Assembly: GCA_004554245.1 (NCBI GenBank)
Contig: SFND01000011.1
Coordinates: 17,944 to 81,943, forward strand
From: Oribacterium sp.
GTDB taxonomy: Bacteria > Bacillota_A > Clostridia > Lachnospirales > Lachnospiraceae
Direction of reading: 5' to 3'
DNA: 64,000 bases
A program made the translations under genes and the position numbers. Shown piece after piece: positions 17,077 through 25,606 of the stretch. Position 1 is the stretch's first letter. Each line of letters starts with the position of its first letter. The notes below the pieces were generated by a model that saw only the letters and a program-made list of their open reading frames with translations, did no database searches and was not told the DNA's origin.

Positions 17077-19857
17077 TCACGCGAAGCGTGCGTAGTAACT
17101 CGTCGCGTCCGCATATCCGTTCGTCCGGAGCACGATGTTCAGTACGCGCTCCGCACAGCTTCGGATGTCCGCCTCGCTGAGCCGTCCCTCCGCATACGCC
17201 TGCTCGATATTCTCGAGGTCAGAGGTCGCACCTGGCATGATGAGGTCGTTGCCCGCCGCCACGCAGCCGGCTGCATCTGCTCCACCGAAGTCCAAGGTTG
17301 TCGCCCAGTCGGTCATAATCACGCCCTGGAAGTGCCACTCCCGCCGCGCGATCTCCGTGCAGAGGTCGGCATTGTTCGCACTGTGCACCCCGTTGATCTC
17401 GTTGTAGCTCGTCATGATGCACATCGGCTGGCTCTCCTTGATCGCGATCTCGAAGCCGCGCAGGTAGATCTCACGCAGTGCCCTCTCGGACACGACGGCA
17501 TCGACACCCATGCGGTTGTTCTCCTGATTATTGCAGGCGAAGTGCTTCACCGTCGTGCCGACACCTGGAAGCGTCTGCACGCCCTTCGTGATCGCCGCCG
17601 CCATCTTTCCACTGAGCAGCGGGTCCTCTGAATAGTACTCGAAGTTTCGTCCGTTCAGCGGATTCCGCTGGATATTCATGCCCGGTGCGAGCCACCAGGC
17701 GACATGGAACTCCTCCATCTCGATGCCCGTCGCGCGGCCCACCGCCCCGAGCAGCTCCTCATTCCAGGTCTGCGCGAGGTTCGTGCCCACCGGCCATGCC
17801 GTCGTGAACTGGTACCAGCGCTCATACTTCTCCGGCTCAGCCGGTTCCGACGCGAAGAAGCCGTTCTCGAAGTTCGCCTCGATGCCGGTGCTGAGCTTCT
17901 CGCCCGTCGCCCGCTCCACGAGATACGAGCGGCTCAGGCGCAGGCCCGCCGGCCCATCCGCCATCGAGATCCCCGGCACATGAAGGAGCTCCTCCAGGGA
18001 GCGGCTGGTCTCGCCCGCCGTTCCCGGCACCCGCTGCCCCGCGGAGCCGAGCGCCGACGCATGCATGTCGAACTCGCCCATCAGGAGCGGGATCAGGTCC
18101 TTCACCTCGAGCGCACTGGCGATTGCATGCGCCATCCGGTCGAGGTCATCCTGTGCATTTCGGAACACCGGCTCCTCGCCCGGCGCCCACACGGTCTCTC
18201 CGAGCGCCTGCGTCCAGCCCAGCTTCCCGCAGAGTCCCGCGATCCGCTTCCCCTGCTGCGCCGCCTGCTTCATCGTCGCCCAGGTATCGCTCCAGGCCTG
18301 CGTCTTCCGGCGGAGGCTCTCCACCGGCGCCGCGCACTCATGGAAGTCCGCGTCCTTCACCGGACAGATGTGCGGCACGATCTCCAGCACCTTCTCCTCC
18401 GCGACCTCGACCACGCCCGCGAGCTGCAGCCGGCTCTCCTCCGAGCTGCTGCCGACGAAGATCGCATAGCGACCGGCCTCGATCACCCACGCGCCATGCG
18501 CCGCATCGTAGTCCGTACGGAAGCTCGCGAGCGCGCGCCCGTCCACATGGAGGGTCATCGTCTCCTGCTCGCCCGGTGCGAGGAGCCGCGTCTTCCGGAA
18601 GGCCACGAGGCGCTTATATTCCTTCGCCTCGACCTTCGCCTGTGCCGACGCCTTCACGCCTGCGCCGCCATCTCCAGCATCTTCGGTCAATGTCTCCGCC
18701 GGTTCCCCAGATGCCGCTGCCTTCACGCCATCCTCACCGGAAATCACTGCCGGCTGCGGGCAGGCCGCATAGACCTGCACGACCTCCTTTCCGGCATACG
18801 GATTTCCGGTATTCTCGACGGTCACCGGGATGTACAGTCCATCCGCTGCGGCCCGCGGTGCCTCCGCCGTGAGGACGAACGAGGTGTAGCTCAGGCCATG
18901 ACCGAAGTGATAGCGCGGCGTCACCCCGAAGGAATCGAAGTAACGATAGCCGACATAGATGCCCTCTTCATAGCGTGAACGCGCAAGCAACGCGTCCCGG
19001 TCGATCGTCTCCGCCGCGCCGTAAGCATTGTCCTCGTCGAGCTGCGCTCGGACATCACTGAACTCCATCGCACCCGGATAGTCCATATAGCGCTTCGCCC
19101 AGGTCGCGGTCAGCTTCGCCGACGGATTCACGAATCCGAGCAGGATGCGCGCACAGGCGTTACCACCCTCCTCACCGGCCTGCCCCATAAAAAGGATCGC
19201 CTTCACCTCCGGCATCGCCTCGAGCACCGTAAGATCGATCGGCGCACCGGCATTGATCACGATGACGATCTTCTCGACCAGGGTCGCGAGCACGCGGATA
19301 TCCTCGAGCTCATGATCCGTGAGGTAGTAGTCGCCCTTCGCGAGATAACGGTCGCTGCCCTCGCCGGCCACGCGGGAAATCACGTAGACCGCCGTCTTCG
19401 CATCCTGCACATCCGTGTCCTCGATCGGACGCCCCTCCGGCATCTCGAAGGCGTGGCTCGTATAGGTATCGAAGAAAAGCTGCCCGTCGGTGGTGCCGCC
19501 GCACTCGTCGAGGATCTGCCTCTTCCACGCCTGCCGCGCGAGCTCATAGCGCTCCTCATAATCCTCGATCCAGTCCTTGCTCGTCACCCGCACACGTGCG
19601 AGCGTGAAGCCGTCATAGATCGACACACTGTGCCGCACATTCACATCACCGGAGCCGGTTCCACCCTTGATCGTGAGCCCCGCACCTGCACCGAACAACG
19701 CCACCGGAATCCCGGTCGGAAGCGGCAGCACCCCGTCGTTTTTCAGAAGGACGATGCTCTCCTCGGCCGCCTCCCGCGCGAGGATGCGATGCCGCTGCTC
19801 CCGCTCGGAAATCTCCTCGGATGTCGTTCCAGTTCTCGTAAATTCATTTATTTTCAT
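17077..19857 (-). CDS. Glycoside hydrolase family 3 beta-glycosidase, permuted domain order
   Basis: A 926-residue cytoplasmic enzyme (no signal peptide). Domain order is reversed relative to most GH3 enzymes: the alpha/beta sandwich comes first (LREAAEESIVLLKNDGVLPL-type opening; KGGTGSGDVN; GQAGEEGGNACARILLG), then a fibronectin-III-like domain (VTVENTGNPYAGKEVVQVY), then the TIM barrel at the C-terminus with KHFACNNQENNR and the nucleophile Asp in GVIMTDWATT. This permuted layout is known in rumen and gut Clostridia. It should cleave beta-linked di- or oligosaccharides; the sugar cannot be told from sequence. It starts within the stop of the WYL regulator gene (ATGA) and is probably controlled by it. 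Confidence 0.9.
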   Translation of the reverse strand: MKINEFTRTGTTSEEISEREQRHRILAREAAEESIVLLKNDGVLPLPTGIPVALFGAGAGLTIKGGTGSGDVNVRHSVSIYDGFTLARVRVTSKDWIEDYEERYELARQAWKRQILDECGGTTDGQLFFDTYTSHAFEMPEGRPIEDTDVQDAKTAVYVISRVAGEGSDRYLAKGDYYLTDHELEDIRVLATLVEKIVIVINAGAPIDLTVLEAMPEVKAILFMGQAGEEGGNACARILLGFVNPSAKLTATWAKRYMDYPGAMEFSDVRAQLDEDNAYGAAETIDRDALLARSRYEEGIYVGYRYFDSFGVTPRYHFGHGLSYTSFVLTAEAPRAAADGLYIPVTVENTGNPYAGKEVVQVYAACPQPAVISGEDGVKAAASGEPAETLTEDAGDGGAGVKASAQAKVEAKEYKRLVAFRKTRLLAPGEQETMTLHVDGRALASFRTDYDAAHGAWVIEAGRYAIFVGSSSEESRLQLAGVVEVAEEKVLEIVPHICPVKDADFHECAAPVESLRRKTQAWSDTWATMKQAAQQGKRIAGLCGKLGWTQALGETVWAPGEEPVFRNAQDDLDRMAHAIASALEVKDLIPLLMGEFDMHASALGSAGQRVPGTAGETSRSLEELLHVPGISMADGPAGLRLSRSYLVERATGEKLSTGIEANFENGFFASEPAEPEKYERWYQFTTAWPVGTNLAQTWNEELLGAVGRATGIEMEEFHVAWWLAPGMNIQRNPLNGRNFEYYSEDPLLSGKMAAAITKGVQTLPGVGTTVKHFACNNQENNRMGVDAVVSERALREIYLRGFEIAIKESQPMCIMTSYNEINGVHSANNADLCTEIARREWHFQGVIMTDWATTLDFGGADAAGCVAAGNDLIMPGATSDLENIEQAYAEGRLSEADIRSCAERVLNIVLRTNGYADATSYYARFA

Positions 19858-20852
19858 TTCGTTTCCTCCTGATATCTCGCGGCCATCTCCGCGATGTCTG
19901 TTCGCAGCTTCTCGCGAAGCTCCGCCGGCTCGAGCACCGTCACGTACTTGCCATACTGGAGCGCCCAGTACTCCATCGCCTCCAGATTACAGCGGAGGCG
20001 GACATCCATCATCCCGTCCTCGTACTGCTCGACGATCTGGAAGTCCTTTCCGAACCAGTCATAGAGCATATCCATACTGCGCTGACTCGTCCGAAGCAGC
20101 ACCGTCACCGACTCGCCGGAGAACATATAGACATGCTCCGCCATGTGCTTCGGCAGGTCGAGGCCATGCTCCATGCCCTTCACCTCCCGCGCCGGCTTCC
20201 GCTCCTCGTCGAGGATCTTCATGTTCGTCATCTTATCGATGCGGAAGTGCGAGATCGTGTCATACTTATCATAGTTGCCGACGAGATAGAAGTTTCCGTT
20301 CGACATCACGATCTGATAGGGATTATAGATGTACGGCTCCTTCCGCCGCGGATGCATCCGCCGATCCGTCCCGTAGCTGTTGTAAATGAAGGAAAGCTTC
20401 TGCTTTCGTTCGATCGCCTCATCGATCAGGTCGAGGTTGATCATCGCCTGCTTGTTCTCCGTATGCTGGAGCGTCGTGATATTGGCGAGATGCGTGAAGC
20501 GCGGCTTGAAGTGTCGGCTGCTCTCATCGACCAGCTTGTCGATCAGCTGCTTCGCCTGTGCCTTCGTCAGAAATTTCGAGAAAACCACCGAGTTGATGAG
20601 CATCTGCAGCTCCGCATCATCGAAGGTCCGGGACATCAGCCGATAGCCCTTCTCCGTATCGATATCGAAGCCGTACTCGATGAGACAGTCGATGTTGTTT
20701 CGGACCGAACGCCGGTCACACACCACCCCGTAGTTCTCCTTCAGAAGCTGCAGCACCCGCTGCTGCGTAAGTGCATGCTCCTCATCCGAATAATCCTTCA
20801 GGACCTCAAGTATCAGCAGATTCAGATTTTTCTTACCGCCACCGTCGTACAT
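19854..20852 (-). CDS. WYL-domain transcriptional regulator
   Basis: A 332-residue regulator. The N-terminus is a DeoR-like winged helix (LTQQRVLQLLKENYGVVCDRRSVRNNIDCLIEYGFDI); the middle has a WYL domain (KLSFIYNSYG, then YIYNPYQIVMSNGNFYLVGNYDKYDTISHFRIDKM), and a C-terminal extension follows. WYL domains bind small ligands or nucleic acids. The ATG at 20852 is preceded by GGGAGGTAGG; the frame opens a little earlier with a TTG that lacks support. It is co-transcribed with the GH3 gene downstream and is the natural candidate for its regulation. Confidence 0.88.
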   Translation of the reverse strand: MYDGGGKKNLNLLILEVLKDYSDEEHALTQQRVLQLLKENYGVVCDRRSVRNNIDCLIEYGFDIDTEKGYRLMSRTFDDAELQMLINSVVFSKFLTKAQAKQLIDKLVDESSRHFKPRFTHLANITTLQHTENKQAMINLDLIDEAIERKQKLSFIYNSYGTDRRMHPRRKEPYIYNPYQIVMSNGNFYLVGNYDKYDTISHFRIDKMTNMKILDEERKPAREVKGMEHGLDLPKHMAEHVYMFSGESVTVLLRTSQRSMDMLYDWFGKDFQIVEQYEDGMMDVRLRCNLEAMEYWALQYGKYVTVLEPAELREKLRTDIAEMAARYQEETK

Positions 20853-20954
20853 AGCCCTACCTCCCGAACACAAAATCTCTTTTTATCCTATCATAAAAGC
20901 AGCGCCTGCACGACTGCATTTCGCCATTTTCGCTCATTCGTTGTTACCGAGCAG

Positions 20955-21209
20955 AAGCCTCCGCACCATACGGCGCGGGGGCTTTTGCTTTATAGGATAG
21001 GAAAAAGTGTAGTTAGCGTGTTAATCATCCATGAGATGGCCGCGCGAAGCGCGGAGAGGCTCGTGGATGCCCCCAGGCGGCGAGGCTGTTTTTTCGCAAT
21101 AAGCGAAAAAATCAAGCGACGATGCCTGCGCCGAAGGCGCATTATCATGGCATCGTCTCTTTGCACTAATCCATGAGAGGGCCGCGCGAAGCGCGGCCCT
21201 CTCATGGAT
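20955..21209. repeat. Cluster of hairpin-forming repeats
   Basis: Between the WYL and YhcH genes, the 368-bp gap contains no gene but at least five hairpins. AAGCCTCCGC/GCGGGGGCTT is at 20955-20984. At 21027-21069, CATCCATGAG pairs with CTCGTGGATG around CCGCGC-GAA-GCGCGG. TTTTTTCGC/GCGAAAAAA is at 21089-21111. GACGATGCC/GGCATCGTC is at 21118-21157 around TGCGCC-GAA-GGCGCA. At 21169-21209 there is a perfect 19-bp stem ATCCATGAGAGGGCCGCGC. The first and last large hairpins share ATCCATGAGA and CCGCGCGAAGCGCGG, so they are copies of one unit. Resembles a REP/BIME cluster. Confidence 0.7.
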
Positions 21210-21220
21210 TAATGTTCAGA

Positions 21221-21673
21221 TTAAACAGCGACCTTTACCACTACCTTGCGGACGAACTCTGGTCCTTCTGCAGTGCAGGTACGTGGCTTATGTGCATCCT
21301 CCGGTGCAACGACGATCATGTCGCCCGGAAGCAGCAGTACGGTACCGCTGAGTGCCGGCTCCTCATAGAACTTGAGATCATTCTCCGGATGATCCTCCTT
21401 CAGTACGAGACCATCGCGCTTGCAGTAGCCGAACTGCTCCTTGCCGGAGATCACATACTGGATGTCGAAAAATTTATCGTGGGTCTCGAAGAAGCCCTCA
21501 TTTGCAGGGAAGCTGGTGTACTCCTGTACATTTGCAGTCACGCCCTCGCATACCGGATAGCTTCCGACCGCTGTGTGATCGAGGTCGGTCTCTGCCAGCC
21601 ACTTATAGGCTGCCTGAAACTTCTCATCGAGGTAGTTATACTTGGTTGAAAGATTTAATGGTGAAAAAAACAT
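21221..21673 (-). CDS. YhcH/YjgK/YiaL family protein (DUF386)
   Basis: A 150-residue cupin-like protein. The pattern ETHDKFFDIQYVISGKEQFGYC and VLLLPGDMIVVAPEDAHKPRTC matches the YhcH/YiaL family, with the His, Asp and Glu residues that bind a metal in its beta-barrel. Family members accompany sugar-acid catabolism and are thought to act as anomerases or isomerases. Start at 21673 with AAGGAG upstream. It is 29 bp downstream of the YiaK-type reductase, so the pair mirrors the yiaK-yiaL order of enteric bacteria. A second, distant paralogue lies at 23913-24395. Confidence 0.85.
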   Translation of the reverse strand: MFFSPLNLSTKYNYLDEKFQAAYKWLAETDLDHTAVGSYPVCEGVTANVQEYTSFPANEGFFETHDKFFDIQYVISGKEQFGYCKRDGLVLKEDHPENDLKFYEEPALSGTVLLLPGDMIVVAPEDAHKPRTCTAEGPEFVRKVVVKVAV

Positions 21674-21702
21674 AGTAAACTCCTTCTCACATTCAGATGT
21701 GA

Positions 21703-22788
21703 TTACTTCTTCTCTTCTTCCTGCATGTTGTCGAGTACGCAGGCTGCGGAGATGTCCTTCGTTTCCATCTTACCGGCGGCGAGATCGAGACACTGCTGCC
21801 AGATCTGCTCATCGACCACGACGCCCTCACGGAGGTTACGCTCACGGGTCGCAGCGGTACGCTCACCAGGGCAGGTTACGTGACCACCCTCGTGATCCGG
21901 CTCCGTCGCATCTGCAGCGGCTACACGATCATCGAACTTCGCCTGGATCTCCTCTTCATCACCGAAGAGATACGGATCATATGCGATGAAGATCTGGCAG
22001 CAGCCGGTGCAGCTTCCACGACCCTCACGGTCCATATCCGCACCTGTCTTACCGTTCGCCATCGCAGCGGCTGCGAGGTCGAGGGCGATCGCCATACCGG
22101 TACCCTTCCAGTAACCGGTCGGAAGGATACGTCCGCTGGCCTCGATCGCACCCGGATCGCTGGTCAGATTACCATCCTTATCGAAGCCGCCCGGATATGG
22201 AAGCTGCTTACCAGCGAGACGATATACGCCGAGCTTACCGTATGCATACTGGCTCATCGCCATATCGAGGACGATCGGGCCGCTCTTCCGCGGAATCGCG
22301 ATACAGAACGGGTTATTACCGACGCCCGGCTTCTTCGAGCCCCACATCGGCATACAGCTCTCGGTGTTGGTCCAGCTGATACCGATGAAGCCGGCCTGTG
22401 CTGCCTGCCATGCATAGGAACCACCACGCATCCAGTGGGTCGTGTTCTTCAGTGCGACGCAGCCGATACCATGTACCTTTGCAAGCTCTACGGCACGATC
22501 CATGCAGAAGGTAGCATTCAGTGTACCGATGCCGAGGTGACCATCGTAGTTCTCGACTGCACCCTTCGCACCAACCAGCTCCGGCTTCGCCTTGATATCG
22601 ACCCAGCCCTTCTGAACATACTCCGCAAAACGAGGTACACGATTGAGGCCGTGGCTCTCGATACCCTCGAGGCTGCTCTCGGTATGGATCTCTGCGCACT
22701 GCTCTGCCTGCGCCTCTGTTAAACCGAGGTTCAGAAATGCCTTCTTGACAGTTGCCTTCACCGTTTCTACAGGTACACGAATACTCAT
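21703..22788 (-). CDS. YiaK-type malate/lactate dehydrogenase family oxidoreductase (2,3-diketo-L-gulonate reductase-like)
   Basis: A 361-residue NAD(P)H-dependent reductase of the LDH2/MDH2 family, which is unrelated to classical Rossmann dehydrogenases. The motifs ESHGLNRVPRFAEYVQ, ALKNTTHWMRGGSYAWQAA with the catalytic His, and GVGNNPFCIAIPR are characteristic of YiaK. YiaK reduces 2,3-diketo-L-gulonate; the real substrate here is unknown, but a keto-acid from sugar-acid breakdown is likely. Start at 22788 with AAGGAGAG. Near the C-terminus the stretch REGRGSCTGCCQIF has three cysteines. Transcribed divergently from the GntR gene with operator-like sites between them. Confidence 0.87.
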   Translation of the reverse strand: MSIRVPVETVKATVKKAFLNLGLTEAQAEQCAEIHTESSLEGIESHGLNRVPRFAEYVQKGWVDIKAKPELVGAKGAVENYDGHLGIGTLNATFCMDRAVELAKVHGIGCVALKNTTHWMRGGSYAWQAAQAGFIGISWTNTESCMPMWGSKKPGVGNNPFCIAIPRKSGPIVLDMAMSQYAYGKLGVYRLAGKQLPYPGGFDKDGNLTSDPGAIEASGRILPTGYWKGTGMAIALDLAAAAMANGKTGADMDREGRGSCTGCCQIFIAYDPYLFGDEEEIQAKFDDRVAAADATEPDHEGGHVTCPGERTAATRERNLREGVVVDEQIWQQCLDLAAGKMETKDISAACVLDNMQEEEKK

Positions 22789-22827
22789 AATTAACTCTCC
22801 TTTTCTTAATCGTCAAGCTTTTCGCAA

Positions 22828-22838
22828 TAATATATCAG
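22828..22838 (-). promoter_or_regulatory. Putative GntR operator, yiaK side
   Basis: On the minus strand CTGATATATTA, 40 bp upstream of the YiaK-type start. The motif fits a near-palindrome CTNATATATNAG and has a copy next to the GntR gene. A FadR-type regulator binds such short palindromes. Confidence 0.6.
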
Positions 22839-22980
22839 TTGTTTTTCATTGGTGCTAGCATAGCACAGTTTACAGATGCATTTCAAGGCATATTTGACTG
22901 ATTTTTCTATATTTATCTTTTTAATCACCAAATATTTTATGCGATTTTTGTATACATCATCTTGAAAAGCACCCGTTGCA

Positions 22981-22991
22981 CTGATATATTA
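22981..22991 (+). promoter_or_regulatory. Putative GntR operator, gntR side
   Basis: CTGATATATTA followed by G, 34 bp before the GntR start; same motif as 22828-22838 in the opposite direction. The pair suggests one regulator controls itself and the divergent catabolic operon. Confidence 0.6.
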
Positions 22992-23024
22992 GTTATATTG
23001 AATCTCATGGAAGGAGTCCTGCAC

Positions 23025-23735
23025 ATGAACCTGATCATCCCATCTCCATATAAAAATGAAAACAACCGCGCCTACGCTTCCCGCGTATTGCGTTCGAATA
23101 TCATGACGCTCCGGCTCAAGCCGGGGGAGTCGCTGAACGAGATCGAGCTCGCGCATGCGCTCAGGATGAGCCGTACACCGGTGCACGAAGCATTGACCAC
23201 CCTGCAGAGCGAGTGGCTGGTCGACATTTTTCCGCAGCGCGGAACCCGGGTCAGCCGCATCGATCTGACACTCGTCAAGGAGGGCCACTCGACCCGCCTT
23301 CTGCTCGAGAGTGCACTGCTCCGGGATGTCGCCGGAAAGATCGACCGCAGTCAGATCCAGGAGCTGATGGAGTGCATGCGGAAGCAGAATGCCCTGATCA
23401 GCCACATCGAGGACTCAGTGGACGAGATCATCCAGCTAGACGACGAGTTTCATCGTATGATGTACTACTTCGGCGGCCGCTCTCACACCTGGCTCGCGAT
23501 GCGCGGCCTCGTCTCCCACTACGATCGCCTCCGCTACCTCGATGTCTTCGAGGGCAGATGCGATTTCACCCGCGTCAACCGCCAGCACCGCGAGTTCTGT
23601 GACTATCTCCTGCTCGGCCTCCCGGATGATGTCTGCGCCGAGACGAAAATCAGCGAGCACCTGACCAGCTTCCGCGGCAATCTCATGGATACGATCGAGC
23701 GGCATCCGGATTACTTCACCGTCAGTGAAACATAA
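23025..23735 (+). CDS. GntR family regulator, FadR/FCD subfamily
   Basis: A 236-residue repressor. The N-terminal winged helix shows VLRSNIMTLRLKPGESLNEIELAHALRMSRTPVHEAL, the GntR signature; the C-terminal FCD domain follows with the metal-binding pattern (LDDEFHRMMYY, then HYDRLRY and NRQHREFCDYL). It should respond to a carboxylate effector. The ATG at 23025 is used because GGAAGGAG sits eight bases upstream; earlier ATGs in the frame fall in or before that site. It points away from the catabolic genes and shares their operator region, so it most likely regulates them and itself. Confidence 0.9.
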   Translation: MNLIIPSPYKNENNRAYASRVLRSNIMTLRLKPGESLNEIELAHALRMSRTPVHEALTTLQSEWLVDIFPQRGTRVSRIDLTLVKEGHSTRLLLESALLRDVAGKIDRSQIQELMECMRKQNALISHIEDSVDEIIQLDDEFHRMMYYFGGRSHTWLAMRGLVSHYDRLRYLDVFEGRCDFTRVNRQHREFCDYLLLGLPDDVCAETKISEHLTSFRGNLMDTIERHPDYFTVSET

Positions 23736-23795
23736 GACGCTCACTCCACCACTCCAAAGATCAGCTGCATTACGGCGGGAGCCCGGCCCACCACT

Positions 23796-23866
23796 TTATG
23801 GGGTCTGACCCCATAAACTGCGGTTTAGATTCTGTTTAGAAAAATTTAATGGGGTCAGACCCCCTT
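23796..23866. repeat. Two GGGGTC-type palindromes
   Basis: TTATGGGGTC-TGACCCCATAA (23796-23816) and AATGGGGTCAGACCCCC (23847-23863) sit 30 bp apart in the gap between the convergent gntR and yhcH genes. Each can form a hairpin and the two can also pair with each other. They lie where a terminator is needed, but no clear T-run follows. Confidence 0.55.
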
Positions 23867-23912
23867 ACGAAATTCTTAAGGTGATGACCGGATGCCCGCG
23901 ACCCCCCTCCGC

Positions 23913-24395
23913 TCAGAGGCAGGTGTCGAAAGCCACCTTGATGACGATCTTCCGGATATGCGCCGGTGCGTCGACCTGGATGGCTGGTACGTGCACATCC
24001 CATGGGAAGAACATCGCGTAGCTGCCCGGCTGCATCTCGATGATGCCTTCACGGGCATGCGCGTTGTTCTTATAGAAGCAGATGTCACGCGGGGTATCGA
24101 GCAGATTCTCGTCGGTCTCACTATCGCCGAGGTCCGGATACCAGCCGATGCGCTCCGGACCGCCGGCTGCGAGGAACTGTACATCAACATACTTGCGATG
24201 GCACTCCGGACGCAGCTGCTCGCGTGGAGCGGTGTCCTGGTCGATGACCTGGAGGATCATCTTATCACCGTCAAGCTCGAACTTTCCCGGCTCGTGCGCC
24301 GCGAGGTCGTTCTCCTTCAGGAACTGCACGGCACGCTGTAACGCCGCCGGCAGAAAACGCAGATTTTCGTTTTCATGAATATTTCCGGATATCAT
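23913..24395 (-). CDS. YhcH/YjgK/YiaL family protein, second copy
   Basis: A 160-residue member of the DUF386 cupin-like family, clearly diverged from the copy at 21221-21673. Family residues are seen in RPECHRKYVDVQFLAAGGPERIGW and SYAMFFPWDVHVPAIQV. Start at 24395 with AAAGGAG. It is separated from the cyclase gene upstream by a terminator and a family R repeat, so it probably has its own promoter. Two YhcH proteins in one cluster suggest two sugar-acid forms or a heteromeric arrangement. Confidence 0.85.
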   Translation of the reverse strand: MISGNIHENENLRFLPAALQRAVQFLKENDLAAHEPGKFELDGDKMILQVIDQDTAPREQLRPECHRKYVDVQFLAAGGPERIGWYPDLGDSETDENLLDTPRDICFYKNNAHAREGIIEMQPGSYAMFFPWDVHVPAIQVDAPAHIRKIVIKVAFDTCL

Positions 24396-24465
24396 GATGT
24401 TCTCCTTTTGTTAATATTACATAACCGTTCGTGTAGCGGGTCCCCGGCTTATAGTTCACCGGTCT

Positions 24466-24507
24466 CGGAGTACTGTGCCTCCGTTGACGCTCCTCCGGGT
24501 CCCCCAT
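24466..24507. repeat. Hairpin repeat family R, partial copy
   Basis: TCGGAGTACTGTGCCTCCGT followed by TGACGCTCCTCCGGGTCCCC matches the right half of the complete copy at 37001-37060. The left arm is not preserved. Confidence 0.5.
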
Positions 24508-24527
24508 TCTGAATAAACCCATTTCAC

Positions 24528-24557
24528 AAAAAGGCCTCCCGGAAGGGGAAGCCTTTT
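24528..24557 (-). terminator. Terminator after the cyclase-family gene
   Basis: Arms AAAAGGCCTCCC and GGGGAAGCCTTTT with loop GGAA, followed on the minus strand by a U-run, 39 bp past the stop. Confidence 0.85.
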
Positions 24558-24595
24558 CGATTATCTTAGATTGTGATGCCTCATCGCACCCGCGA

Positions 24596-25351
24596 TCAAC
24601 GAGTGAAGCCCGGCATACCCTCGATCGCGTACACACGTGTCGGGCAGGAGTCGAGGCCGATGATGTTCATCGGAGCATAGCTGATGAAGAACGTATCCGT
24701 CTTCAGAAGCTCCAGGTTGCACAGAACCTCGAGGAAGGTAACGTTCTGCGCCATCAGAATATCATGGAACGGCTTTACGTTGCGAACATCGCCCTCGATC
24801 GCTACACCATCACCGAAGCCCACGCACTGTACCTTGTGATCTGCGAGCCACTGCGCCATGTCTGCACCTACCTGAAGACGATGGTCGGTCGGGCCGCCGG
24901 TCAGCTTCGTGAATGGCGGGATCTTGTGCGGGCTGTCGAGGATGACGGTGTCGCCCTCCTGGACCCAGCCACCGAGTGCCTTCTCGAGATCCTCAGCGGT
25001 GATCTGGTGATCCTCCGGAAGATCCAGTGTGCAGTAGATACCACGACCCATGAACTGATCGAGTGGAAGCTCTGCAACGCTCGGCCAGCTGCTGTCATGA
25101 TGGTACGGACACTCACAGTGCGTACCGAGGTGGCTTCCGATATCTACATTCGTATGGAAATCAGGTACGACACCACCGGTGTTGAAACGCCATAAGTTGC
25201 AACGACGGCTCTCGGTGCTCGGATCGATGCACTTGCTCAGGTCGACGATATGAAGACCACCCTTCATGTACTCCTTTGGTGGAAGCTGATCTGCAGCGAC
25301 GGTCTTCGGCTTTCCAGCCTCCCAGTCATAGGTTACGAACTCTTCGGACAT
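24596..25351 (-). CDS. Cyclase family metal-dependent hydrolase
   Basis: A 251-residue protein of the kynurenine formamidase/cyclase (PF04199) fold. The metal-binding motif is SHLGTHCECPYHHD, near residue 75, close to the family pattern HxGTHxDxPxH. Family members hydrolyse amides or lactone-like bonds. The lack of tryptophan-pathway genes nearby and the presence of YiaK-, YhcH- and PanE-like genes favour a role in breakdown of an acid or lactam. Preceded by AAGGAG; separated from panE by 255 bp with an internal repeat. Confidence 0.8.
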   Translation of the reverse strand: MSEEFVTYDWEAGKPKTVAADQLPPKEYMKGGLHIVDLSKCIDPSTESRRCNLWRFNTGGVVPDFHTNVDIGSHLGTHCECPYHHDSSWPSVAELPLDQFMGRGIYCTLDLPEDHQITAEDLEKALGGWVQEGDTVILDSPHKIPPFTKLTGGPTDHRLQVGADMAQWLADHKVQCVGFGDGVAIEGDVRNVKPFHDILMAQNVTFLEVLCNLELLKTDTFFISYAPMNIIGLDSCPTRVYAIEGMPGFTR

Positions 25352-25508
25352 AAAATATTCTCCTTACATAAATTTGTCGTTCTGCGCTGGCCGCCCTTCA
25401 TCGAAACGCAGGTCCCGCGCTGAACAGAAACTTGATTTATCTCACGATGCACCCGAGGTGCATGATGATTCATATGATTTTATCTGCCGGTGTACACCTG
25501 CACTTCCG

Positions 25509-25590
25509 TGCCGCCCTCGATCCCTTCACGAGGGCAATGCTGCCATGAAAGTGCCGCCCTCCGTACATCTTCACGAGGACAATGCCTCCA
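25509..25590. repeat. Two direct repeats upstream of the cyclase gene
   Basis: GTGCCGCCCTC, then CTTCACGAGG and CAATGC, then CCAT occurs at 25509-25546 and again, slightly altered, at 25551-25590. It lies in the panE to cyclase gap and has no coding sense. Confidence 0.6.
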
Positions 25591-25606
25591 TCCGGCACCC
25601 GCCCGC

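Noticed and set aside
17704..18978. 424-residue open frame on the plus strand
   Set aside because: Complement of the GH3 gene; Arg/His/Leu shadow without start signals.
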